Made by a program: the position numbers and the translations under genes. From positions 310,001-374,000 of the forward strand of contig NZ_SJPH01000004.1 in NCBI RefSeq assembly GCF_007859815.1: a DNA stretch of 64,000 nt, given 5' to 3'. The notes below the pieces were generated by a model, which saw only the letters and a program-made list of their open reading frames with translations, did no database searches and had not been told where the DNA came from. The DNA is from Botrimarina hoheduenensis (GTDB taxonomy: Bacteria > Planctomycetota > Planctomycetia > Pirellulales > Lacipirellulaceae). How positions within the stretch are numbered: the stretch's first letter is position 1; every line of letters starts with the position of its first letter. Below, piece by piece: positions 47,345 to 56,519 of this stretch.

Positions 47345-48043
47345 ATGACTATCACACGAATCGCTGCGCTCACGCTGGGCGCGGCTTGTTTTGTCTCGAC
47401 CGCGATCGCGGTTCCCACGACATCGTTCGATGCCAACGCCAGCGAATGGTCCAGCAGCACCATTTTCGTGCCGGGCATCATTCAGCCGATCGGCGGCAGT
47501 GGCCAAGTGAACGGCAACTTCACAATCGTCGCCGATGCCGCGCTGCCGAACATCCAGATCGGTCTCCGGGCGATCGAGCGGTTCAGCCCCACGCCGCTCG
47601 ACAATGTCGGTCCGGTTTATACGGCCCTCGCCGGTGAATCGACGCCGGGTCTTTCGACCTGGAACTACGACATCCACATCGACCTACGCGGCTCGGGCCT
47701 CACCTTCGGCGACTTTGTGGTTTCGCTCGCGACGACCGTCCCGAATCACACGACCCCCGACCTGCAAGCAGCTCTGGAGTTTGCGGGCTCACTCCCGGCC
47801 GGCACGCTCAGCGGTCTGCAGCTGTTCCAGACGTCGCTCAACCCGGGCTTCTTCGCTTCGGGAGTCGATCCGTTCGCGACCGGCACGCAAACCTTCGACC
47901 TGAGCCTGACACCGCGCAGCGACCTGGTTCCGGCACCGGCTTACACCGCGAGCATCTCGGTGGTCATCGTTCCCGAACCGGCGACCACGCTGCTGGCCGG
48001 CCTCGCCTGTGTTGGTGGTGTGTTGGCGACGCGCCGTCGCTGA
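47345..48043 (+). CDS. PEP-CTERM protein
   Basis: The 232-residue product has a signal peptide (MTITRIAALTLGAACFVSTAIA), a beta-rich domain without catalytic motif (residues about 24-200) and the tail VPEPATTLLAGLACVGGVLATRRR-type (PEP motif, hydrophobic helix, three arginines). No dockerin module is present, unlike the other three PEP-CTERM genes in the window. Its excellent ribosome binding site suggests efficient translation. A strong hairpin at 48081-48117 may terminate it. Confidence 0.85.
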   Translation: MTITRIAALTLGAACFVSTAIAVPTTSFDANASEWSSSTIFVPGIIQPIGGSGQVNGNFTIVADAALPNIQIGLRAIERFSPTPLDNVGPVYTALAGESTPGLSTWNYDIHIDLRGSGLTFGDFVVSLATTVPNHTTPDLQAALEFAGSLPAGTLSGLQLFQTSLNPGFFASGVDPFATGTQTFDLSLTPRSDLVPAPAYTASISVVIVPEPATTLLAGLACVGGVLATRRR

Positions 48044-48080
48044 TCGCCCAACAGCCTTGTTGGCTGATCGCCCTCTTTCG

Positions 48081-48117
48081 CCAACGCCACGTCCCGCCTC
48101 GCGGGGCGTGGCGTTGG
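48081..48117. terminator. Long GC-rich hairpin, probable terminator without T-tract
   Basis: A near-perfect 17-base stem (48081-48097 with 48101-48117, one G-T pair) closes a three-base loop 37 bases after the PEP-CTERM stop. No clear run of T follows, and the next gene may start at 48122 immediately after it. It might end transcription or stabilise the 3' end of the PEP-CTERM transcript. A smaller hairpin (CCAACA/TGTTGG) precedes it. Confidence 0.5.
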
Positions 48118-48121
48118 TCGT

Positions 48122-49087
48122 TTGGCGATCCGGCGCTTGATCGATCTGCCGCATTACGACACGATCATCCGCGTGCCTCACCACGAGATAACCCTGCCTG
48201 TCACTGGTGACTATCACCTGGGACAAACCCTCAGCCTGCTCACCATGGGCCGGGGCAATCCGTGCCTAAGGCACAACGAAACGCAGGGGCAGCTCACGCT
48301 CAACACCCCGAGGGGTCCGGTCGCGCTCGCCGCGACGCGCAGCGGTGAAACCCTCCGCGTGGTAGTCACGGGCTCCGCCGCCGAGTGGATTGAACCGTTG
48401 CTGCCGGGCCTGTTCGGCTTGGAGGACGATCTCACCGGCTTCGCGCCCGAGGGACGCCTCGGGCGGATTGCCGACGAACTGGCGGGGCTGCGTCTACCGC
48501 GCCTGCCGGCGGTCTTCGATCGGTTGGTGCAGATCGTGCTGCAGCAGCTGATCCAGTTCCGCGACGCCTGCCGCGGCTGGCGGTTGCTGGTGCATCGCTA
48601 CGGCGAAGAAGTCCCTCATTCGGGCGGGCTCTACTATGCGCCCACCGCCGAAACGCTCGCCGGGCTTGCCGTGTATCAGTTGATGGAATGCGACATCCTG
48701 CCGAAGCACGCACGCGTGATCCTCACGCTGGCAAAGCAGGCGGCCGCCCTCGAACGACTATGGGAATCGGGTGCCGATCCCGCGGCGCGTGAGCGGCTAT
48801 GCGAGCATCTGCTGCGGCAGCCCGGCGTGGGGCCCTGGACGGTGGGGTATCTGCGCGGTGCCGGCCTCGGGGATGCCGACGCCCTGGTGCTGGGCGACTA
48901 TGGCCATCCGCACCACGTGGCCTATTTCTTCACCGGCAAAGAACGGAGCGACGACGACGAGATGCAACAGCTGCTTGCGCCCTATGCGCCACACCGCTAC
49001 CGCGTGCTTTCGCTGCTGATCTTGGGAACCCCGCCACCACCACGCCGTGGCCCCCGCCGCGCAAGTCAACGCGATCGCTTTCGATAA
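48122..49087 (+). CDS. AlkA/HhH-GPD-type DNA glycosylase
   Basis: The 321-residue protein has a helix-hairpin-helix (QPGVGPWTVGYLRGAG) followed by a catalytic aspartate candidate, Asp259, in VLGDYGHPHH, as in HhH-GPD glycosylases. The N-terminal half is a TATA-like AlkA-N fold (LPVTGDYHLGQTLSLL), and LVQIVLQQLIQFRDACRGW is the helix before the active site. This matches 3-methyladenine-type base excision enzymes. There is no iron-sulfur cluster cysteine set, so MutY/Nth is excluded. The start is uncertain: TTG 48122, immediately after a strong hairpin, is the earliest; no ATG lies near the conserved N-terminus. Confidence 0.82.
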   Translation: MAIRRLIDLPHYDTIIRVPHHEITLPVTGDYHLGQTLSLLTMGRGNPCLRHNETQGQLTLNTPRGPVALAATRSGETLRVVVTGSAAEWIEPLLPGLFGLEDDLTGFAPEGRLGRIADELAGLRLPRLPAVFDRLVQIVLQQLIQFRDACRGWRLLVHRYGEEVPHSGGLYYAPTAETLAGLAVYQLMECDILPKHARVILTLAKQAAALERLWESGADPAARERLCEHLLRQPGVGPWTVGYLRGAGLGDADALVLGDYGHPHHVAYFFTGKERSDDDEMQQLLAPYAPHRYRVLSLLILGTPPPPRRGPRRASQRDRFR

Positions 49088-49176
49088 AGCCTGCGGATGC
49101 CGGAGCAAACTCGATAACCGGCGTTTAGCGTTTCAGGGCCATCCGCCATTGAGCTGCCGGACAGGAAGCCTCGTTT

Positions 49177-50559
49177 TCAGCAGGTCGCGCCCTCAAGCAG
49201 CGGCATGCTGAGCGTATTGGTGGCACTGGCGACGTCGGCGAGCTCCGCCGTTAGGCGCTTTTCAAGTTCTAAGAGTCCAGCGATGCTCGCGCGGGCGTCG
49301 ACAATTGCGTCGCAATCGCCGCGAGCTTCGGCCACGATTGTCGCGACGTCTTCAAAAATCCCGATGAAGCCGGCTGCGTCGCGACGGCCGGCAATCTCTA
49401 TCTTGCCGTTAAGTTGTGTCACTTTCATCTGCCCGACATGCCCGATCAGATCGTTAGCGATCTGCTGCACCCGACTGAGATCGCTCGCGAGAACACTCAA
49501 CCCTGCCATCGCTGTACAACACCGATCGGAGAGATCGCCTTGCAGGGTGTTTAAGGCCGTAAAGGTCGATTCTTCACGAAGCGACTCCGTGTCTAGCTCT
49601 CGTGCGTAGGCCACAAAGACTTCGGATTCGAGTTGGGCTACGGCGACGTTGAAGGCGAGTTCGCGTGCCGCCTTGCACAGTGGTTCGATCTTCTGCATGA
49701 GCTCGACCAAGCGCTGGTCGGCAAGCTTCGCGTGCAAGCTTAGTTCACGGGAAACCACTGAGAGGACAGCACCTTCTGAGCCCATCCGCGACGAAGCGAC
49801 ATGCGCATTAAGCGCAAGGAATGCAAGCGACGGACCGAGTTCGCTCATCGTGCTCTGCTTTTCTGATAGCTTCGCGTTAAGCCGACTAAATACCTCCAGC
49901 GACGCGAACAATTCGTGCAGCGTCTCAACGACTCGGCGCGAGGTTTGCCCGAGCAGGACAAGGCCCGTGTCGTGATCGGGGCGATATTCCTTGTCTTGCT
50001 CACGAGGCGGAAGACCCGCGCGCGACCGGAGCTCTTCAACGAGCGCTTCCCGCATGAAGTCGGCGTAGCTAGCGAACCCCAGTTCTGCCAGCCGATCGAG
50101 AAGCTGTTGGCCCGAGACCGCCATCGCCTCAGAACGACCCCGCTGCAATTCGTGCTCTCGTTGGCAGGTGAGCGCCTCGGCGTACAGTTCTCGTGCCGGA
50201 TCAAAAAGTGGCGACGAAGGATTGAGTCGCACCGACAGATAGCCGCCGGGGCAAGGAAAGACGGTCGCGAGCACCCAGTAGTAGGTGCCATCGGCCGCCA
50301 TGTTTTTCACGTAGGCCGCGATCGTCTGGCCCGCTTTAATCGTGTCCCAAAGAAGCTGGAAAACACAGCGTGGCATATCCGGATGGCGAATAACGCTGTG
50401 CGGCGCACCGACCAGTTGCTCTTCTGGATAGCCTGAAACACGCGTGAAGACCTCGTTGCCGTAGCGGATCTTGCCCTTCGGATCGGTGAGCGAAAAGAAG
50501 AGCTCTTCGCGACCAAAAGGGCGCGGTTGGTCGATGGGGATTACGCGGTCAGTAGACAT
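49177..50559 (-). CDS. Soluble Aer-like PAS protein with degenerate chemoreceptor-type domain
   Basis: The 460-residue protein from ATG 50559 opens with an Aer-type PAS domain: FFSLTDPKGKIRYGNEVF, then VSGYPEEQLVGAPHSVIRHPDMP and a YYWVLATVFPC segment typical of FAD- or haem-binding aerotaxis PAS domains. The C-terminal 240 residues are helical. They include FLALNAHVASSRMGSEGAVL and VVSRELSLHAKLADQ, a diverged version of the chemoreceptor hairpin tip region (LALNAAIEAARAG ... VVADEVRKLA). There is no membrane segment or HAMP. It may be a soluble redox chemoreceptor or a related signalling coiled coil. No che gene lies nearby. The in-frame start at 50637 is less likely. Confidence 0.8.
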   Translation of the reverse strand: MSTDRVIPIDQPRPFGREELFFSLTDPKGKIRYGNEVFTRVSGYPEEQLVGAPHSVIRHPDMPRCVFQLLWDTIKAGQTIAAYVKNMAADGTYYWVLATVFPCPGGYLSVRLNPSSPLFDPARELYAEALTCQREHELQRGRSEAMAVSGQQLLDRLAELGFASYADFMREALVEELRSRAGLPPREQDKEYRPDHDTGLVLLGQTSRRVVETLHELFASLEVFSRLNAKLSEKQSTMSELGPSLAFLALNAHVASSRMGSEGAVLSVVSRELSLHAKLADQRLVELMQKIEPLCKAARELAFNVAVAQLESEVFVAYARELDTESLREESTFTALNTLQGDLSDRCCTAMAGLSVLASDLSRVQQIANDLIGHVGQMKVTQLNGKIEIAGRRDAAGFIGIFEDVATIVAEARGDCDAIVDARASIAGLLELEKRLTAELADVASATNTLSMPLLEGATC

Positions 50560-50762
50560 AGCAAACTGAGTCTGATCGTGGCGTGGGAGAGCGTTTGGTG
50601 CCGGAGCCGAGCATTTTCTCAGCAAGCGTTCATGCAAACGTTAGTCGCTTCACGCGACATGTATCTCTCTGTGACCGTTTGCCACATAGAACAATCTGCC
50701 GCTTATGACGGTCGGTCCGAAAAGAAGGGTGCCTCTCTGGCCCCACCTTCGTCCCGAGTCGT

Positions 50763-51689
50763 TCAGGTCACCAGCCCTTTGGTGACCATCATGAAAACGT
50801 CTTCGAGGGTCGGTTCTTTGTCCGCGAACGAGACTAGCCCGATCTCGGGGGCCATCAAAGATCGCAGCAGACGCTGCGCCGCGGCGTCGTCGCCGTGGTA
50901 CTCGAACACCGCTCTCCGCCCGACCGCTTGCAGGTTCTTCACCAGCGGATCGCTCCGCAGCAGGCTCACCCCCGCCTCAGGTGCGGTGGCGAAACGCACT
51001 TCAAGCTGCTTGTTGGACTGGATCTTGCGATAGACCTTATCGATCGGTCCGTGCAGCAGCAGCTTGCCGCGCTCGATGATGCCGATGCTGGTGCAAACGT
51101 CGGCCAGTTCCGTAAGGATGTGGCTCGAGATGAGGATCGTCTTGCCCATGCTGCGGAGCTCTTTCAGCAACGCCTTCACTTCCAGCCGGGCACGCGGGTC
51201 CAGACCGCTCGCTGGTTCATCCAAGATCAGCACCGGTGGATCGTGCACGAGCGTCTTCGCCAGGCACAGCCGCTGCTTCATCCCCCGCGACAAACCATTG
51301 ACGTAGTCGTCACGCTTGTGAGTCAGGTCGAGCAGTTCAAGCACATCGCCGATGATCGCCTTGCGGTTTGCGCGCGGCACCTCGTACGCGACGGAGAAAA
51401 AATCCAGGAACTCCCAGACCCGCATGCCGTCGTACACGCCGAACATGTCCGGCATGTAGCCGATGCTGCGGCGGACGGCGATCGGATCCTCGACCACGCT
51501 GTGGCCGTTGACGGTCGCGGTGCCGTGCGTGGCACGGAGCAACGTGGCGAGGAAACGAATGGTGGTGCTCTTGCCGGCTCCGTTGGGCCCGATAAACCCA
51601 AATAGTTCCCCCTTCTCGATCTTCAACGAGAGATTCTCTACGGCGATAAAATCGCCATAGGCCTTCCCAAAGTTCTTGATATCGATCAT
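50763..51689 (-). CDS. ABC transporter ATP-binding protein
   Basis: The 308-residue ATPase has Walker A GPNGAGKSTT, a Q-loop region, the signature LSRGMKQRLCLAK (LSRGM in place of LSGGQ, common in the ABC-2/DrrA group), Walker B VLILDEPASGLDP and the H-loop ISSHIL. It belongs to the ABC-2 type exporter family such as CcmA/NatA/GldA. The C-terminal 80 residues form the usual extra domain. The upstream gene is the 870-residue membrane lipoprotein, 41 bases away and in the same direction. A matching ABC-2 permease is not in the window. Confidence 0.93.
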   Translation of the reverse strand: MIDIKNFGKAYGDFIAVENLSLKIEKGELFGFIGPNGAGKSTTIRFLATLLRATHGTATVNGHSVVEDPIAVRRSIGYMPDMFGVYDGMRVWEFLDFFSVAYEVPRANRKAIIGDVLELLDLTHKRDDYVNGLSRGMKQRLCLAKTLVHDPPVLILDEPASGLDPRARLEVKALLKELRSMGKTILISSHILTELADVCTSIGIIERGKLLLHGPIDKVYRKIQSNKQLEVRFATAPEAGVSLLRSDPLVKNLQAVGRRAVFEYHGDDAAAQRLLRSLMAPEIGLVSFADKEPTLEDVFMMVTKGLVT

Positions 51690-51730
51690 CGGAATCGCGC
51701 GGAACGAAGTAGCTGCAAAGCAGAAAGATA

Positions 51731-54343
51731 TTACGGGCTAGTACGACGCTTGCCGGGGGGGTTCTTGTCGGCCGCAGGAGCTGGAAGCGGGCCATACGCC
51801 AGATGGGCTACCAACAGCGTGGCTCCCCGTTGCTGCGAAGCGGCGGGGGTGATGGTTAGCCCCGCGCGTACACCGTCGATCCGGGCAACGACGCGTGACT
51901 CCCCCGGCTCGAAATGCTGAGGATCGAGGGCAATCGCAAAGAGGGGTTCTAGATCAAGCTCCGCCAGATCAACGCTTGCCGCTGCCCTGGCATCATCACG
52001 CTCGGATCGAAAGACCGCTCGTTTCGGCAGGGTCGCGATCGGCACATAAGCGATCGGCGACGTCTCGCCCGCCGGCAGCGAACCGATCCAGCAACCCTCG
52101 AGCTCCGGTGCCCCCTCTACGCCGTCGCGACGCCGGACCAGCGCCACATCGGCCATCGGCCACTTGGTTCGGTTCTCAAGCCGGGCAACGCCGGTCAGCG
52201 ACTCGCCAAGGACAACGCCCCCCGCGAGGCCCGAGTAACTCGCGGCCGTAAGGTCGAGCATCTCTTCGCTACGCACAAACTCGGTCGAGGCAGAAGAAAC
52301 CCCCAGCCCGCGGAGCCGCGCCTTTTCTAGCCGCTCGAAAGACACGGTAGCCGCCTCGCCGGTAAGCAATGCTCCTCCGCGCGCGGATTGCTGATCGGCC
52401 TCCTCGGCGGCAAGCCGCGCGAAGGGTGCGGCAATCGCCGTCGGCGAATCGAACTCGAGATCGTAGGACGTCGATAACGACGTGTACAACGCACTGAAAC
52501 GCGTTAAGATCCCGCGCGGAGCGTCGGGCTGGGTCTCGAGTACCGCGATCTCGGTCTGAGCGCGGACAAAGCCGATATCGAGTTGCGCTTGCTGCACCAC
52601 CAGCACCGCGGCGACCAGCGCAATGATCGGAGCGGCGACCCAGGCTAGCTCGAGGCGTCCGACAGCGTAGAAGAAGCCCCAATTGAGCGGCACAAGCACC
52701 AACAGGTAAAAGCCTAGGCAGCCCAGCACGAAAGCCGATGTTGGCACGGAAACGCCTGACGAGCGTCGCAGCACATCGCGTGCGCTGCTGGCCGTCTGGT
52801 TATCGTCCGACCAGGCACCAGCGCCCCCGCGGACGGGCGGTGGAACGAGCCGCTGGAACGAACTGAGCATGCCGTCGATCGTTACCGTTTGGTTGCCGTC
52901 GGTCTCGTCGATGAGCGGCGGAATTAATTGTCCTGCATCGGCATGCGTGTCGCGGACAAACATCCGCACGGCGGTGTTCCTCAGCGGATCCAGCGCGATC
53001 GGATCACCTTTGGCCCACTTGGCGATCGTCTTCGTGGATCCCGAGCCCGGGTCGGTGATAAAAAGCCTGCCGGGACGGCGGAGCACGGCACCGTTGTAGA
53101 GATTCTCGACCCCGTCCGACCACGCGAGCAGACCGGGTTCGGCGAGCTGCAGAGCCGAGGTGACAACCCGGCCACGTCCGACACGCCGTTCGTAAAGCAA
53201 GCTTTCAAGTCCGGGCAACGAGAACGTGCGGGGCGACGGATCGAGCACGATGCCCGACCAACCGTTCTTGCCCAAAGTCAGCTGCGGCTTTTGACGCACC
53301 GCGGTGCGCCAAGTGCTCTCCACCGCGTCGAGTTCCTGCTGGGTGATCCGCCGGGCGGCACCGCCCGTAACGCCCAGCAAGGGTTCGAGATAGCTGCCCC
53401 GTAACAAATCAACCGAGTTGGGGCCGTTCACAATCAGCTGGCCGCCCCAGTGGATCCAGTCGATCAGGGCGTCGCGCTGCTCGGGCGTGAGCGCCTCAGG
53501 ATCGACTCCGTCCCAGAAGACATAGGCAATGGAAGTCCACGCAAGCGGAGTTTCCGGCAGCAGCGGAGCGGTGGGGCTGTCCTTGACGACTTCGGGGGCA
53601 ACGACCCGATAGTTGCGAGCGGCCGGCAGTGTTGAGGCTCCCTGTTTTGCGTCAGACAGGTCGATGCTCTGCGGCAGCGCCCCGCTGACGCTCGTCAGTC
53701 CATCCAAGAACGCGTAGCGGCTCGGCTCAGCGGCGAGCACCAAGATCTGGTACTGATGGTCGAGAAGTTGACGGGTTTCGGTAAGCGGGTCGGCATAGAT
53801 CACGCCACTCGTGCGATCGCGGACCACGGTTCGTAACTTCTGCGGACCGCCGACCGGGGGGAAATAAACGGGCGTCCGCGATGTCTTGCTCGACTTCTGT
53901 GCCACCACTAACGGCCGCAACGACTCGACCGCGAACGGCGTGCGATCCAGCAGCAGCGGCTGGCCCTCTTTGTTGGTAACAACGTGGGAGAGCTGTCCAT
54001 CAAAATCGGTAGCGTTCGCCACGAGCGGCTGAGCCACCTCGTTCCAATGGCCCAGCTTCGCCGAGAGCGTCGCCTCACCCGGCGCGGCAGGCAGCACGCT
54101 CGAGAGCGGCAGCCGGATGGCGGCCTTGGCGAGCTCTTCTTCTTGCCGCTTTGCCACTTCGGCGGCTTCGCGGGCCTCGCGTTCTATTTTTTCTTGCGGT
54201 GTCTCGGGCGTGCAGCGGCAGCCGGGTGCCGTCCAAACCGTCATGCTCAACAGGACGATCGCCGCAGCACGCAGCCCCCGAAACTTCGGGCCTCTCCCCG
54301 GCTCCGGCGAGTCGTTCGGAAGATTGAACAAGCGGTGGAGCAT
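51731..54343 (-). CDS. Large membrane lipoprotein, ABC-associated, function unknown
   Basis: The 870-residue product has a lipoprotein signal ending TAPGC (Cys42), a Glu/Ala-rich coiled coil (EKIEREAREAAEVAKRQEEE) and a large extracytoplasmic region. Part of that (about 200-330) has class I glutamine-amidotransferase-like character (YQILVLAAEP, LTPEQRDALIDWIHWGGQL), as in GldG-like partners. Two adjacent membrane segments lie at about 530-585 (GCLGFYLLVLVPLNWGFFYA and WVAAPIIALVAAVLVVQQA), and the rest is beta-rich. It lies between a BPD-type permease gene and an ABC ATPase gene, all in one direction. A GldG-like component of an ABC system is likely, but no named family can be assigned. Confidence 0.65.
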   Translation of the reverse strand: MLHRLFNLPNDSPEPGRGPKFRGLRAAAIVLLSMTVWTAPGCRCTPETPQEKIEREAREAAEVAKRQEEELAKAAIRLPLSSVLPAAPGEATLSAKLGHWNEVAQPLVANATDFDGQLSHVVTNKEGQPLLLDRTPFAVESLRPLVVAQKSSKTSRTPVYFPPVGGPQKLRTVVRDRTSGVIYADPLTETRQLLDHQYQILVLAAEPSRYAFLDGLTSVSGALPQSIDLSDAKQGASTLPAARNYRVVAPEVVKDSPTAPLLPETPLAWTSIAYVFWDGVDPEALTPEQRDALIDWIHWGGQLIVNGPNSVDLLRGSYLEPLLGVTGGAARRITQQELDAVESTWRTAVRQKPQLTLGKNGWSGIVLDPSPRTFSLPGLESLLYERRVGRGRVVTSALQLAEPGLLAWSDGVENLYNGAVLRRPGRLFITDPGSGSTKTIAKWAKGDPIALDPLRNTAVRMFVRDTHADAGQLIPPLIDETDGNQTVTIDGMLSSFQRLVPPPVRGGAGAWSDDNQTASSARDVLRRSSGVSVPTSAFVLGCLGFYLLVLVPLNWGFFYAVGRLELAWVAAPIIALVAAVLVVQQAQLDIGFVRAQTEIAVLETQPDAPRGILTRFSALYTSLSTSYDLEFDSPTAIAAPFARLAAEEADQQSARGGALLTGEAATVSFERLEKARLRGLGVSSASTEFVRSEEMLDLTAASYSGLAGGVVLGESLTGVARLENRTKWPMADVALVRRRDGVEGAPELEGCWIGSLPAGETSPIAYVPIATLPKRAVFRSERDDARAAASVDLAELDLEPLFAIALDPQHFEPGESRVVARIDGVRAGLTITPAASQQRGATLLVAHLAYGPLPAPAADKNPPGKRRTSP

Positions 54344-54406
54344 AGATGGCGAATCGGCCGCGGGTTTCAGTCGGCGGGAGGCTGAAAACGAGAGTCGCTT
54401 GAGCAG

Positions 54407-56089
54407 CTAGTTTATCGGATCGCTAGGGGCTGCGGGGCTCTGGCCCAGCAAATTGAACCTGTTCGGCATAGCGAGCCGCAGCGCCGTCCAGGCAAGGAGA
54501 CCCGCCCCGGCAGCCAGGCAGAGCGACAACGCGGCGACGCGCTCCTCCACACCATAGTGAAGCAGCGAGAGCAGCCGCACGGAAACGGGCGGGGCCCCGG
54601 GAGGAACCAGCAGCGCTGTTGTCGCCAGCTCACTTATCGACAGGGCAAACATCATGACCCAACAAGCGGCGATTTGCCGGCGATGACCGGGAAGCACGAC
54701 ACGCCACAGCGTGTTGAGCCGACCCGCACCGTCGAGTCGTGCCGCGGAGGCCACACTGCCCGACATGGCGGTTGCAAGGGGCGTGAGCAGCACAGCGGAT
54801 AGCGGCAAGAACTTCAGCACCTGCCCAAGCCATGCCGGAAACCAACCACCGTACAGCCATCCGCATGGTGCCCACCAAGCGGTCGGGGGCGGGGTTAAAC
54901 ACCGTATGATACCCAGCGCAAGCAGCGGCCCCGGCGTTGCGATCAAAAGCGCCGCCAAAGCGATCAGCACAAGTTGCACTCGGCCCCGCGACAAGCCCAC
55001 AAGCAACGTTGCAGCAGCGGTCACTGCCAGCGAGACCCCCACCGCCAGGCCCACGGACACCACCAGCTCTCGTCGATGAGTCCAGGGAGCCCCAGCAATC
55101 TCTTGGGCAGCAGCAGACATCGACCACACGCTCCGATAGCCCCCTTCCCCGTCCGCGAGCGTTGTCAGCCCGGCCTGATATGCCAACCCCACCAGCGGTG
55201 CCCCGGCCAAGAACGCAACGCTCATCGCGAGCAACAGCTGCGCCGCTAGCCGGCGCGGATCGCACCAGCGCTTGCCGAGCGAAAACCGCCACGCCTTCTC
55301 ACCGCGGTCCGTTGCGACTCGCTTGACAGACGCCCCCAGCACCAAGAACGCCCCCGCGGCGATCACGGCAAGCACCACCGCGCCACCGAGAAGCTCCGGC
55401 AAGCCCGTCGCACCGGTGGCCCCAATCGCCGGCGTACTGGAGGGGTCGAAGGCACCGAGCGATGCCTGGGTGTAAACCTCCTCGGCAAAGGTCCTCACAC
55501 GCATCAAGTCGGTAATCGCGATCTCAGCCGAGACCAACACCGCCACGAGCACCCCAGCGGCCAGCACGCCGGGCATCGCGGCCGGCAGCGACACTCGGGT
55601 CAGCACCCGCCAAGACGACGCCTCGAGCCGAGCCTGCTCTTCGCGTTGTGGGTCGATGCCCGCAAAAGCCACGGCCGCGAGCAAGGCGGCCCAGGGGATG
55701 CCGACAATCGCGTGCAGCAGGACCGTCCCGCGCCAGCCTTCCAGCAGCGTCCACGACGGCGAAGCGGGGGTGGCAAGGATCGTTGCCCCCGGGACGAATC
55801 CCATTACCGACTGCCAAGCGGCGGCGTGCACGTGCGGCGGGATCACGAGCAGCGTGACCAGCAACGTCATTACCGCCCGGCGGCCCGGAAGGTTTGTTTT
55901 GGCGAGCAGTCCGCCCAGTGGCGTTCCAACGGCCACTGCCAACAGCGCCGCCGGGCCCGCGATGCCAAAAGTCGCCAGCAACAGACCTCGCACGCGGTCG
56001 CCGGAGGCGATCACAGCAGCCAGGCCAATCAGAAGCAGCAGAATTCCCCCAAAGACCGGCGTAGCCTCGTTCCGGTCTTTGCGTTGCAT
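54407..56089 (-). CDS. Fused two-domain ABC permease (iron/thiamine ThiP/FbpB type)
   Basis: The 560-residue protein has about twelve hydrophobic segments in two homologous halves, each with the binding-protein-dependent permease loop; the first is EEQARLEASSWRVLTRVSLP (an EAA-type motif). The second EAA loop is in SAARLDGAGRLNTLWRVVLP. This arrangement is that of FbpB/ThiP importers for ferric iron, thiamine or phosphonate-type substrates. No periplasmic binding protein or matching ATPase is adjacent. The downstream ABC ATPase at 50763 belongs to another family. ATG 56089 is the start. Confidence 0.87.
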   Translation of the reverse strand: MQRKDRNEATPVFGGILLLLIGLAAVIASGDRVRGLLLATFGIAGPAALLAVAVGTPLGGLLAKTNLPGRRAVMTLLVTLLVIPPHVHAAAWQSVMGFVPGATILATPASPSWTLLEGWRGTVLLHAIVGIPWAALLAAVAFAGIDPQREEQARLEASSWRVLTRVSLPAAMPGVLAAGVLVAVLVSAEIAITDLMRVRTFAEEVYTQASLGAFDPSSTPAIGATGATGLPELLGGAVVLAVIAAGAFLVLGASVKRVATDRGEKAWRFSLGKRWCDPRRLAAQLLLAMSVAFLAGAPLVGLAYQAGLTTLADGEGGYRSVWSMSAAAQEIAGAPWTHRRELVVSVGLAVGVSLAVTAAATLLVGLSRGRVQLVLIALAALLIATPGPLLALGIIRCLTPPPTAWWAPCGWLYGGWFPAWLGQVLKFLPLSAVLLTPLATAMSGSVASAARLDGAGRLNTLWRVVLPGHRRQIAACWVMMFALSISELATTALLVPPGAPPVSVRLLSLLHYGVEERVAALSLCLAAGAGLLAWTALRLAMPNRFNLLGQSPAAPSDPIN

Positions 56090-56519
56090 GGCGTTACTTT
56101 ACTCAGCCGGCGAGGCCTTCGCAGGCGGCCTAAATCGGCACGAAGTGCCGCGTTGGTCACTTCCGCAAGACATTTCTTGCCAAAGCCCTGTCAGTTGGGC
56201 TAATGTACACCTAGGCCTCGCCGATTAGCGGGGCTAGCTTCTCTCAATCTTTCTCGCTCAGTTCATCAGACTTTCGGGATGTTTTTGGGGCGGTGCTCTA
56301 GGCGGGACGGGGCTTGCAAAAAACCTGTCTGGCATACCGCCCAACTTTTTCTTGACGCTTATCTGACCAGCAGCCCAAGCCCAACCGGTTTATGCTTGCT
56401 GAAACGTTCCGCTCAAAGCTATTCAAGTCGTACGGGTCGGGAAGAGGCACCCGAGTCTCGCGCATTCAAGCACCAGGGATAGAGTCCCCGGAAAGCTCGA
56501 TCGCGCATACCGTGTAGGA
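56090..56519. other. Intergenic region of about 430 bases, nothing recognised
   Basis: This divergent region between the permease and the zinc-ribbon gene should hold both promoters. It contains a TTGACG near 56353, but no well-spaced TATAAT-like box. Several short open frames have no supporting features. I found no hairpin followed by a T-tract, no tRNA and no CRISPR-like repeat. A small RNA is possible but not supported. Confidence 0.4.

Noticed and set aside
56090..56519. RNase P, SRP or tmRNA gene in the long intergenic region
   Set aside because: Conserved sequence elements of these RNAs were not seen on either strand.
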